Shown piece after piece: positions 1 to 7,379 of a stretch of DNA of 17,422 bases (its first letter is position 1; each line of letters begins with the position of its first letter). The notes beneath the pieces were generated by a model. The model was not told the origin of the DNA. It saw nothing but the letters and a program-made list of their open reading frames with translations, and ran no database searches. Source of the stretch: JBARCX01 sp049794535. Its GTDB lineage: Bacteria > Pseudomonadota > Gammaproteobacteria > Xanthomonadales > Rhodanobacteraceae. The position numbers were made by a program, and so were the translations under genes. The DNA lies in NCBI GenBank assembly GCA_049794535.1, contig JBARCX010000289.1, positions 1 to 17,422 on the forward strand. The letters are read 5' to 3'.

Positions 1-460
1 AACCCGACAGGCCCACCCAGCGTCACTGCATTGTTGTAGTTCTGTGTGCCGGTGGTGGTCACACTGCTGTCCAACGTGGCGACACTATTGAGAGTGAGCG
101 AATTCAGCGCAGTCGTGCCACCCACCGCGCCCTCAAACAATGCGCCAGTGGTGCCAGCATTCACGGTCAGGTCTTGGCCACCATCCACCGTAGAGGCGAA
201 GGTAATGCCGTTGCCGGACAACCCGACAGGCCCACCCAGCGTCACTGCATTGTTGTAGTTCTGTGTGCCGGTGGTGGTCACACTGCTGTCCAACGTGACC
301 GCACTATTGAGGGTCAGCGAGTTCAACTTACTCGTGCTACCCACCGCACCGCCAAACGTCACGCCATTGCTGCCGCCACTGACGGTCAGGTCTTGGCCGC
401 CATCCACTGTAGAGGCGAAGGTGATGCCGTTGCCGGACAACCCGACAGGCCCACCCAGCG
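1..460. repeat. 219-bp (73-codon) tandem repeat inside tpsA
   Basis: The same sequence beginning aacccgacaggcccacccag occurs at 1, 220 and 439, exactly 219 bp apart, so each unit is 73 codons and keeps frame. The first 77 nt of units 1 and 2 are identical. The middle of the unit, roughly nt 78-165, varies, and the end is again nearly identical. Unit 3 matches well only at its beginning and then decays into the diverged repeats that fill the rest of the gene. The array probably continues beyond the window edge. Each unit encodes a GGPVGLSGNGITFASTVDGG block followed by strand-and-turn sequence. Confidence 0.93.
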
Positions 461-3400
461 TCACCGCACCGGTGTAGCTTTGCGTGCCGGAGGTAATCAC
501 GCTCTTGTCTAGCGTGATAGGGCCGCCGCCTGCCGACAGTGAGCTGAGATTGTGAATACCGCCCACTGCACCTTCAAAGATGATTGCACCACTGGTGCTC
601 ACCGCCAACGCCTGCGCACCATTCGACGCACTATCCACGGTCGATGTGAATTCGATATTGCCGCCGCTTGTGCTCGTCAAGTTGGCGCCACTGCCCAGCG
701 CCACCGCGCTGAGATAGTTCTGCGAGCCGCTGGTGGTCACGCTGCCGTATAGCGAGACAGTACCGCCACTTGCCGTCAATGATCTCAGCGCATTGTTGCC
801 GCCCACGGCACCGCCAAACGTTACACCGTTGGTGCCACCAATGGCGGTGAGGTCATAACCACCATCCACGGTGGAGGCGAAGTTGATGCCGTTGCCGATC
901 AGTAAGACCTCGTTGCCCAGGTTCACCGCACCGCCGTAGCTCTGCGCACCGGTGGTATTCACATTGGCATTGAGCGTGGTGCTACCACCACTCGTCGTCA
1001 GGCTACTTGCTTGTACCTCATTACCAAAACTCGTCACGCCCGTGCTGTTGACCGTCAGTGCACCCAATGGACCATTGGTACCACTGCCTACTTCTCCCGT
1101 GAATGTCACCGCCCCGCTGCCCGCATCAACCATCAGCGACTCAGGCGTTGCATTGGCATTGTCCAGCGTGCCGCCAAAACTCAACGCGCCATTGCCCGTC
1201 GTCAACGTGATGCTATTACCGAGCAGTACCGGCGAGTTGAATGCCAATGGGCCATTGACGGTGATGCCACCATCCAGCGTGAGGGCCCCGCCATTCGTAA
1301 GGCTCAGGGTACCGCCGCTGCTCACCGCACCCAATAACAAAGCATGGGTGCCGTTGTTCAGCACGATATTGTTTGCGCCACTGTTGATCAGGCTGACGGC
1401 ACCGGTAAAGTCGTTGCCCGCATTCCCTAGCGTGATTGCACCACTACCAGCGTTGACCGTAGTCGTACCAGAAACCGTCAACGCCGAGCTGCCAGACTGC
1501 ACAACACCGCCACTACCGCTGAGACTAAGGTTCGTAGCATTGATGCTGTTGCTCAACGTCAAGCCGCTGCCCGAGGTCAAACTGATGTTGCCACCACTCA
1601 GCGCTTGATTGACGCTCAAGTCACTCGAAGACAGCGTGATGTTTCCGCTTGTCGTCAGCCCACTCACGGTCAATGCCGTAGCATCGTTCAGATTGAAATT
1701 GGTAGCGCTGAAAGAACCCAGCGTGCCGATGCTGTTAGCGTTGCTGCTGAGCGTGGTGTCGCTGCCCGAACCACCTGTCAACGTGCCTGCGGTGATCGAG
1801 CTACCGGCGCTCTCAGTGATCGCGCCATTCGTCGTGGTCAGATTTACCGTCGCGCCGCCGTTCACTGCGCCTGCCACCGTCAAGGCCTGTCCATTGCTCA
1901 GGCTAAAGCCATTCGCGATAAACGTCCCTAGATTCGTGATCGCATTCGAGTCGTTGGTCAGGGTAGTGCTGCCGGTCGAACTACCCGACAACGTGATGGT
2001 GGAGATCGAGCCACCAGCGCTCTCAGTAATCGCGCCATTCGTCGACGTGAGCGACGTCGCTTCCGAGCCACTTAGCGTGCCGCTGATGCTCAAGTTGCCG
2101 GTCGTGCTCAGCGTCACGTTGTAGCCACTAACCGCACCTGTCGTACCAACAGCCAGTGGCCCTGTATTCGTCAGACTGAAGTTGCTGCTTCCGGCGTTGA
2201 ACGAACCCAGGGTCGAAATCTGATTCGAGGTGCTTGTCAGGCTAGTGTTGCCCACCGAACTACCGATCAACGTACCTGCCGTGATCCCATTACTCACACC
2301 TTGAGTGATGGCTGCACCCGAAGTCAAAGTAAGAATACCGGACGTATTCACTGCACCGTTAAGCGTTATACCGTTACCACTCAACGTCAGCCCACCCGCA
2401 CCCACGTTTGCGTTACCCATGCTTAGACTATTGCCGCCATTATTCAGCACGTCACCCGATGCGTTGGTGTCAGTCAAATTCACCATACCGGAGAAATTGT
2501 TGCCGGCATTATTGAGGCTGGTCGTACCGCTGCCTGCATTGAACGTTGCCACACCACCAACGACAACGCCGTTCCCCGCCGCCGTGGACTCTGTGATACC
2601 CGTGGCGTTTACGGTCAGCGTACCGCTACCCGTATTGATATTTCCGGTGATAAGTCCACCACTACCGATGACGAATGACCCGCCTCCAGCACCGGTCTCG
2701 ACATCCACGTTACCGCCGCTGGTGTTAATGCTGGCGCTCGTGCCACTTCCTATAACCACCTGGCAACTCGCGCACGATCCATTGCTGGAATAGCTAGTGC
2801 CTGCCGCGCCGCCACCGTAGTTCGCCCACAGATTTACACCCAGCGCATGCGTGCCATCGCTTTGAATATTCGCATTGAGGAAAATGCCGCCAACCGCTTC
2901 CAGGTATAGGGAACCTGCACCTGTCGCCGTAATCGGACTATTGACGGTGATGTTGCCGGCATCCGTGCCATTGTTCGCTATATTCGTGAATACGAAAACA
3001 TTGGTGTTGTTTTTAAGCGCAGCATTGATATACGACGGATCGATAATGGATGCCGGTACGGCAGTGAATGGATTACTAAACGGTGTAGTTCCACCCGTTT
3101 GAATCGTCACGTCGTAAGGATCGAGCAGCCAGGTGCCGGCCTTGCCGTTGGCTGCCGAGGCATCCACCTGCCCTTGGACATTGAGACCGTTGTGCGCTGA
3201 GGTCTCTACCAAACCACCGTTGCCGCCAGCTGCGCCACCACGTGCGCTGATATCGCCGTAGAAATTATTACCCTGGTTGCCCCACACCACCACCGAGCCG
3301 CCGTTGCCCGACTGCGTGGCATCGGCATCGAGCTTGGCATCGGCTCCTACGTAGGAAACCGCCGCCGTCTGCAAGCCTTCGCCGCCCTGGTAACCACCGC

Positions 3401-4463
3401 CGACACGAATGCTGCCACCGCCCTGTGTGCCGGAGGCATCGACATTACCCGTCACGCCGACATTCTGATCCGACAACAGCTGCACGCTGCCGCCGTGCAC
3501 ACCGGAGACATTGATGGCGCCGCTATCGATGGTGTTGCCGCCACTGGCTACCAAGCGCACCACACCGCCATCGGTGCTGATACCACCGGCATTGATCACG
3601 CCCGAGTTATTCACCAGGTTGGTGAACAGATTTTTCGCAGCGGAGGCCTGCAATACCACGGTACCGCTATCGGCCTGCAACGTACCTTTGTTCACTACCG
3701 CCGCTTGATCGGTATCCAGGCGCTGCTTCAGCGCGCCGGTGATCTGCACGTTGATCAAGCCGTCGCCGTCGAAATCCAGCACGGCTTGGTCGGCACCATC
3801 GAGATTGATATTGCCGACGTTGGCAATGATCAAACCATCGTTGGTAACGCTGCCGCCCACCAGGCTGACCGAGCCACCACTGGCCGCTTCAATGGTGCCG
3901 TGATTGACGATACCGGCGCTGTTGCCGTGTGCATTGAGGTTGAAGTGATTGGCGAGAAAATCGTTAGGCGTGAGATCCAGCGTGCTCGCCATCAAGCCGC
4001 CGACATTCAACTGCGCCGTGCTGCCGAAGATGATGCCGTGTGTGTTGATCAAGAACACCTGGCCGTTCGAGCTGATGTGCCCGAAGATCTGACTGGGGTT
4101 CTGATCCAGAATGCGGTTCAGTGCCACCGCCGTGAACGAAGGTTGCTTGAACAGCACCGAAGCATTCGTGCCGATGTTGAACGTCTGCCAGTTCAGCGCA
4201 AGCCGCGCCGAGTTCTGGTTGATGACCGTATTGGCACCGTTCTGCACGATAGAACCAACGCCGCCGACGATCGTACCGCCAGTGGGTGAGGTCGTCGCGC
4301 TCAGGCCTCCCGTGCCCGCCATCGCCTCGCCGCTGAACGCCACCGAGCCGGCAAACAAACCGAGTAGCGACAAGCTGGCAGGCAGCAATTTACGCCGTAG
4401 CGTGGCATTCGCCGACGTAGACAGAGGTGATGGGCTGTGACTGGTGCGCGGTGTCTTGTTCAT
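1..4463 (-). CDS. tpsA: TpsA: filamentous haemagglutinin-like two-partner secretion exoprotein, 3' end missing
   Basis: The reading frame stays open from an ATG at 4463 to the window edge, giving at least 1,487 residues without a stop. I translated it by hand and checked frame continuity near 4061, 2819 and the edge. Residues 1-49 are a long signal peptide: a polar stretch rich in Ser/Thr/Pro, then LRRKLLPASLSLLGLFAG, ending GEAMA. Residues about 50-300 are a TPS (haemagglutination-activity) domain, with ALNRILDQNPSQIFGHI and NTHGIIFGSTAQLNVGG, a variant of the NPNGI motif. The rest is Gly/Ser/Thr/Asn-rich repeats (SSLTTSGG, GNGITFASTVDGG) expected to form a right-handed beta-helix. It is probably exported by Sec and then through the TpsB encoded 12 nt upstream. 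An in-frame ATG at 4472 would add MKT; 4463 is preferred because MNK starts are common in this family. Whether it is an adhesin or a CDI toxin depends on the unseen C-terminus. Confidence 0.93.
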   Translation of the reverse strand, partial: MNKTPRTSHSPSPLSTSANATLRRKLLPASLSLLGLFAGSVAFSGEAMAGTGGLSATTSPTGGTIVGGVGSIVQNGANTVINQNSARLALNWQTFNIGTNASVLFKQPSFTAVALNRILDQNPSQIFGHISSNGQVFLINTHGIIFGSTAQLNVGGLMASTLDLTPNDFLANHFNLNAHGNSAGIVNHGTIEAASGGSVSLVGGSVTNDGLIIANVGNINLDGADQAVLDFDGDGLINVQITGALKQRLDTDQAAVVNKGTLQADSGTVVLQASAAKNLFTNLVNNSGVINAGGISTDGGVVRLVASGGNTIDSGAINVSGVHGGSVQLLSDQNVGVTGNVDASGTQGGGSIRVGGGYQGGEGLQTAAVSYVGADAKLDADATQSGNGGSVVVWGNQGNNFYGDISARGGAAGGNGGLVETSAHNGLNVQGQVDASAANGKAGTWLLDPYDVTIQTGGTTPFSNPFTAVPASIIDPSYINAALKNNTNVFVFTNIANNGTDAGNITVNSPITATGAGSLYLEAVGGIFLNANIQSDGTHALGVNLWANYGGGAAGTSYSSNGSCASCQVVIGSGTSASINTSGGNVDVETGAGGGSFVIGSGGLITGNINTGSGTLTVNATGITESTAAGNGVVVGGVATFNAGSGTTSLNNAGNNFSGMVNLTDTNASGDVLNNGGNSLSMGNANVGAGGLTLSGNGITLNGAVNTSGILTLTSGAAITQGVSNGITAGTLIGSSVGNTSLTSTSNQISTLGSFNAGSSNFSLTNTGPLAVGTTGAVSGYNVTLSTTGNLSISGTLSGSEATSLTSTNGAITESAGGSISTITLSGSSTGSTTLTNDSNAITNLGTFIANGFSLSNGQALTVAGAVNGGATVNLTTTNGAITESAGSSITAGTLTGGSGSDTTLSSNANSIGTLGSFSATNFNLNDATALTVSGLTTSGNITLSSSDLSVNQALSGGNISLTSGSGLTLSNSINATNLSLSGSGGVVQSGSSALTVSGTTTVNAGSGAITLGNAGNDFTGAVSLINSGANNIVLNNGTHALLLGAVSSGGTLSLTNGGALTLDGGITVNGPLAFNSPVLLGNSITLTTGNGALSFGGTLDNANATPESLMVDAGSGAVTFTGEVGSGTNGPLGALTVNSTGVTSFGNEVQASSLTTSGGSTTLNANVNTTGAQSYGGAVNLGNEVLLIGNGINFASTVDGGYDLTAIGGTNGVTFGGAVGGNNALRSLTASGGTVSLYGSVTTSGSQNYLSAVALGSGANLTSTSGGNIEFTSTVDSASNGAQALAVSTSGAIIFEGAVGGIHNLSSLSAGGGPITLDKSVITSGTQSYTGAVTLGGPVGLSGNGITFASTVDGGQDLTVSGGSNGVTFGGAVGSTSKLNSLTLNSAVTLDSSVTTTGTQNYNNAVTLGGPVGLSGNGITFASTVDGGQDLTVNAGTTGALFEGAVGGTTALNSLTLNSVATLDSSVTTTGTQNYNNAVTLGGPVG

Positions 4464-4475
4464 GGTCTTCATCCG

Positions 4476-6572
4476 TCAAAACGTGAGGCCAACACGTGCA
4501 TACACGTGGTAACCGTTTTTGTCCGAAGCTTCCTGGCTGCCTAATGGCACGGAGCCATCCAGATGGAATTCGAATTGATGGAAACGCGGCAAACGGAAAA
4601 TGAAACCAGCGCCCACGCCGCTGTAGGTCACCATTTTGTTGGTGCTGGTCTGGTCGGCACTGACGGGGTAACCACGTGCGTAGTCCACGAAGGTTTCCAA
4701 CTCGAGCAACTCGCGCCACGGCCGGCCGTAGAACGGCGAAATGACATTGGCGAAACCGGGCGCATCAATGTGGTACTCCAGCGCGGAGTAATAACCACGA
4801 TCCATCAATGCATCGGCGATGGGGTAAGCGCGCACGCTATCCGGGCCACCGATAGCGAACTGCTCCAGCGGCGCCAATACATCCCGCGAGTACTGGCCAT
4901 TGATCTTGAAGTAGAGGCGCTGTGTGTCAGTGAGGAATTGCAGGCGCGTATACGACACTCTCGTCGACAGAAAACTGCGCGCGTGGTCCGGGCTGACAAG
5001 GTCAGGTTCGCGCGAGTCGTCGCTGATCGACTTGCGCACATCGACCTGCAACAGGTTCACACCGTGGAACTCTCGATCGGTTTGATTCAGCGCGAAACCA
5101 AGATCAGCGACGTTGAAGATCTCATCCGACAACATCATGCTGTTGCTGTTGAGCTTTGCCTGCTCGCGAATGAAGTGCAGCGAGCCGAGCAACTTCAGGT
5201 CTTCGTCGTTGACGAACTTCCAGTCCATGCCGCCGAAATACGTAGAACTCGGCCCCCTCACATCGAGCGCAGCGAACTGGCCGGTGTTGATCTGCAGCTC
5301 GCTGCGGGTTGCACCCACCACCGCGCTGAGGCCAGGCTCCACCACCAGCGGCGCACTATAGATAAGCGAACCGTAAACGTTCTGACTCGGGTCGAGGGCG
5401 TAATCCACGTTGGCGGCAAGGCTATCGCCGATACCAAGCGGACTGTTCCAGGTCACGCCAACCTGCGCGCGGTATTTACCGGTGAGGTCGGTGCCATAGT
5501 TATCCGCCCCCACCGTGATTGTGTACGGCCTGGGCGCTTCGCGCGCGACCATGATCAGGTCGGTATCGCCGGTTTTCGCGCCCGGCTGGAACGTCGAGGC
5601 TACCGACACACCGGGCAAATCGCGGTCGTACAACAATGCCGTATCGACATCGCTCTTCTGCAACGCCTTGCCGCGAAGCTTTTCCGCCGGCGCCGCGATC
5701 ACACCCGGGTAGTAACGCTTGGTGCCCTTGACGATGATCTTGCCGATCTGGCCCTCGAGCACCTGGATCTGGATGATCTGATCACTGCCCACCGTCTGCG
5801 CAGGCAGGAATGCCGTGGCAACGATGAAGCCGGCTTTGCGGTAGCGCGCGGTGATCTTGTCCGCTACACCTTGCAGCTGATCGAACGTCAGCTTCGCCGG
5901 CTGGCCACTCTTGCCACCCAACTGCTGATATTGCGTATCGGCCATCGCCTGGATGCTGGCGGGCGTGATGCCGGCTTTCGCATGATCGTTCACGCCTATG
6001 ACATGGAACCCGCCGACCGCAATCTGCTGCGTCGGCGCCGTGCCCACCTCACGATCCTTGAGTGGCGGCACGACGTTGTCCGCCAATGGCGCAGGCGGCG
6101 CAGGTGTCGGCGCGGGTGCCGTATCGGATGAAGCGACAGCCGCAGCGGCGCCCGCAGCCACCGCTGCAACGGGTGCTGCCGAAGACGTTGCGCCAACCGC
6201 GGCCGTAGACGCAGTTGCGGCATTCACATCGTGCGCATGGAAGGTAGCCACCTCATCCGCCAGATACGCATGCGCGTCGGGATAGCCGGCCTTCTTCAAC
6301 GCTGCCGTGATCCTGTCGGTGACCGCCTGCAACGGGGCATGGCCAAGCGTGGCGGGGTGTCCCGCTGCGGCCATCGCCTGCTGGTATTCGGTGTCGATGA
6401 TTTTTTGTACGTCAGGTGCCGTCGCCGGTACGCCGCTGACGAGAATTTCTGGTGACGCTGCAGCGGCGGCCGGGTCCGGCTGATTCGCCGACGCAACGCC
6501 CGCGCTTTGCGCCAACGCTTCTCCACCACCCAAAGCCAATGCCAATGCCGCAGCCAAGCAAGCAATCCGCAC
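4476..6572 (-). CDS. tpsB: TpsB: FhaC/ShlB-family outer-membrane two-partner secretion transporter
   Basis: This 698-residue POTRA plus beta-barrel protein should insert in the outer membrane and export TpsA. The chosen GTG start at 6572 has an AGGGGAG ribosome site 6 nt away and begins a clean signal peptide (RIACLAAALALALGGGEALA). A TTG start at 6614 is also open but puts 14 polar residues before it. In the 698-residue numbering, residues 55-108 resemble part of POTRA1, and 116-172 are an Ala/Pro-rich linker. POTRA1 is about 182-272 (QQIAVGGFHVIG to IQVLEGQIG), POTRA2 starts near 275 (IGKIIVKGTKRYYPGVI), and the barrel follows from about residue 355. The conserved loop-6 motif appears as VRAYP at 580. 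The protein ends in VGLTF, with the terminal Phe expected of a BAM substrate. FhaC is about 580 residues, so the extra length is the N-terminal block. tpsA starts 12 nt after its stop, making one operon. Confidence 0.95.
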   Translation of the reverse strand: MRIACLAAALALALGGGEALAQSAGVASANQPDPAAAAASPEILVSGVPATAPDVQKIIDTEYQQAMAAAGHPATLGHAPLQAVTDRITAALKKAGYPDAHAYLADEVATFHAHDVNAATASTAAVGATSSAAPVAAVAAGAAAAVASSDTAPAPTPAPPAPLADNVVPPLKDREVGTAPTQQIAVGGFHVIGVNDHAKAGITPASIQAMADTQYQQLGGKSGQPAKLTFDQLQGVADKITARYRKAGFIVATAFLPAQTVGSDQIIQIQVLEGQIGKIIVKGTKRYYPGVIAAPAEKLRGKALQKSDVDTALLYDRDLPGVSVASTFQPGAKTGDTDLIMVAREAPRPYTITVGADNYGTDLTGKYRAQVGVTWNSPLGIGDSLAANVDYALDPSQNVYGSLIYSAPLVVEPGLSAVVGATRSELQINTGQFAALDVRGPSSTYFGGMDWKFVNDEDLKLLGSLHFIREQAKLNSNSMMLSDEIFNVADLGFALNQTDREFHGVNLLQVDVRKSISDDSREPDLVSPDHARSFLSTRVSYTRLQFLTDTQRLYFKINGQYSRDVLAPLEQFAIGGPDSVRAYPIADALMDRGYYSALEYHIDAPGFANVISPFYGRPWRELLELETFVDYARGYPVSADQTSTNKMVTYSGVGAGFIFRLPRFHQFEFHLDGSVPLGSQEASDKNGYHVYARVGLTF

Positions 6573-6578
6573 GACGCA

Positions 6579-6599
6579 CTCCCCTATGGCCTGTGGCCA
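6579..6599 (-). promoter_or_regulatory. tpsB ribosome binding site with adjoining hairpin
   Basis: On the minus strand AGGGGAG (6579-6585) lies 6 nt before the GTG at 6572, and this decides the start codon. One nucleotide upstream sits a perfect inverted repeat, TGGCC-ACA-GGCCA (6587-6599). Directly before that is an 11-bp palindrome, GTTGT-G-ACAAC (6600-6610). The ribosome site is clear. A regulatory role for the two palindromes is inference. Confidence 0.7.
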
Positions 6600-6856
6600 G
6601 TTGTCACAACGCAATATCCGGAGCTACGCGAGGTAACTCCTGATTTCCTATGCGAATTTCATGATGCGGAACGGCAGCTGGACCTATGCGATCCGCGCCC
6701 CCATCCGAGCCGCCAATATGTGATGAAGCGCACAGATTGTGCCTGCTCACTTATGTAATGCGTAACAGACTGATGGATTTGATCATTTGGCCTGGATTTG
6801 TTTATCCGGCGCTCACTTTCCGCGTTACGCCTTAGTCTTTGAGGCTTTGGCTTGAG

Positions 6857-6899
6857 CCCCTCTCCCCTCGGGAGAGGGGTTGGGGGTGAGGGTTCGGGA
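6857..6899. repeat. REP-like palindrome, 10-bp perfect stem
   Basis: CCCCTCTCCC (6857-6866), a 3-nt CTC loop and GGGAGAGGGG (6870-6879) form a perfect 10-bp stem, followed by ttgggggtgagggttcggg. As I recall, this combination of palindrome plus GGGTGAGGG tail is a common dispersed intergenic repeat in Xanthomonadales and some other proteobacteria. No T-run follows on the minus strand, so I do not call it a terminator, though it could protect mRNA ends or slow polymerase. Confidence 0.75.
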
Positions 6900-6949
6900 A
6901 TAAGAGAACGGTTTGGAGCTCGCAGAATCGTTGAATGCAACGCTTCGAA

Positions 6950-6995
6950 CGAACCCTCATCCGCCTACCGGCACCTGCTCCCATAGGGAGAAGGT
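6950..6995. repeat. Second REP-like hairpin, opposite orientation
   Basis: The block starts cgaaccctcatccgcc and contains ACCTGCTCCC (6973-6982), loop ATA and GGGAGAAGGT (6986-6995), a 10-bp stem with one mismatch. Its GAACCCTCA tail is the reverse complement of the tGAGGGTTC tail of the element at 6857-6899. The two therefore face each other about 50 bp apart, as paired REP elements (BIMEs) do. A further ggagggagagggg lies at 7006-7018, just beyond the end of the small membrane protein gene. Confidence 0.6.
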
Positions 6996-7019
6996 TTTAA
7001 GGTCTGGAGGGAGAGGGGT

Positions 7020-7379
7020 TCACCCGGCCCGCAGCAACCAATAGAGCAGCACCACACACAGCACGGCACCGATCCCAACCACCAGCATGAATTTCAAGCC
7101 GAATACCGAGCGCGTCGGGAACAAAGCCGACAGCACTTCTTCCTGCGCGACCGGACCCGATGCGATGACACCGACACGGCTCTGCGCACCGCCGCTGCCC
7201 GGCGGCACGTTCGACTTCGGCACGATGGCGTTACGCGCGGTGATGCCATGGCTATCGCACAAGGTGCTGAGCACGTAGCGACGACGCGCCCGATACTCTT
7301 CACGGGTGATTCGACCCAGGCGCTGCGCTTCGTCGAGGGTATGCAAACTCTGGTTGGCTTTCTGCTCGCGTTCGGTCAT
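7020..7379 (-). CDS. Small SHOCT-like protein with one C-terminal membrane helix
   Basis: This 119-residue protein has an ATG at 7379 that overlaps the ppkA stop as ATGA, with a strong AGGGAG ribosome site (7385-7390) 5 nt upstream. That decides the start over a longer open frame extending to 7631 inside ppkA. Residues about 13-41 (HTLDEAQRLGRITREEYRARR) resemble the SHOCT fold, a short helical domain with the pattern L...G.IT.EEY...R. A flexible Gly/Ser/Pro region follows, then a hydrophobic helix at 95-117 (LKFMLVVGIGAVLCVVLLYWLL) ending almost at the C-terminus. It is thus a likely tail-anchored inner-membrane protein with a cytoplasmic N-terminus. I recognise no specific T6SS name for it. 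Translational coupling to the kinase suggests a role in that pathway, perhaps as a partner of PpkA. The function is unknown. Confidence 0.88.
   Translation of the reverse strand: MTEREQKANQSLHTLDEAQRLGRITREEYRARRRYVLSTLCDSHGITARNAIVPKSNVPPGSGGAQSRVGVIASGPVAQEEVLSALFPTRSVFGLKFMLVVGIGAVLCVVLLYWLLRAG

Larger units (their letters stand above)
6573..7019. other. Intergenic region between the T6SS operon and tpsBA
   Basis: This 447-bp gap separates the small membrane protein gene from tpsB. I see no convincing gene in it; short open frames here lack a good ribosome site. It holds the tpsB ribosome site at its low end and REP-like palindromes at 6857-6995. I could not identify a credible sigma-70 promoter for tpsBA, nor a Rho-independent terminator (hairpin plus T-run on the minus strand) for the upstream operon. 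Independent transcription of tpsBA is therefore likely from the gap size but not shown. Confidence 0.6.

Noticed and set aside
1..460. Regular repeats as a possible CRISPR array
   Set aside because: The 219-bp units are in-frame coding sequence continuous with TpsA, without short palindromic repeats or spacer-sized gaps.
952..2793. Several long plus-strand frames rich in Leu/Pro/Val opposite tpsA
   Set aside because: They arise because the Gly/Ser/Thr/Asn repeats of TpsA read in reverse give Pro/Leu/Val codons without stops. Their repetition mirrors the sense repeats.
3495..4289. A 264-codon plus-strand frame opposite the tpsA N-terminus
   Set aside because: It is the mirror of the TPS domain coding sequence, with repetitive, His/Gln/Arg-rich translation and no start context.
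4563..6131. A 522-codon open frame on the plus strand opposite tpsB
   Set aside because: Composition is Arg/His/Val-rich and typical of a GC-rich antisense shadow. It has no domain pattern and lies fully over a well-supported gene.
6659..6940. A 93-codon minus-strand frame in the intergenic region
   Set aside because: It crosses the REP-like palindrome, has Arg/Ser/Pro-rich low-quality translation and no recognisable ribosome site or domain.
6973..6995. Hairpin as a Rho-independent terminator for the T6SS operon
   Set aside because: The short T-run (tttt) follows the stem only on the plus strand. On the coding (minus) strand the stem is followed by GC-rich sequence.
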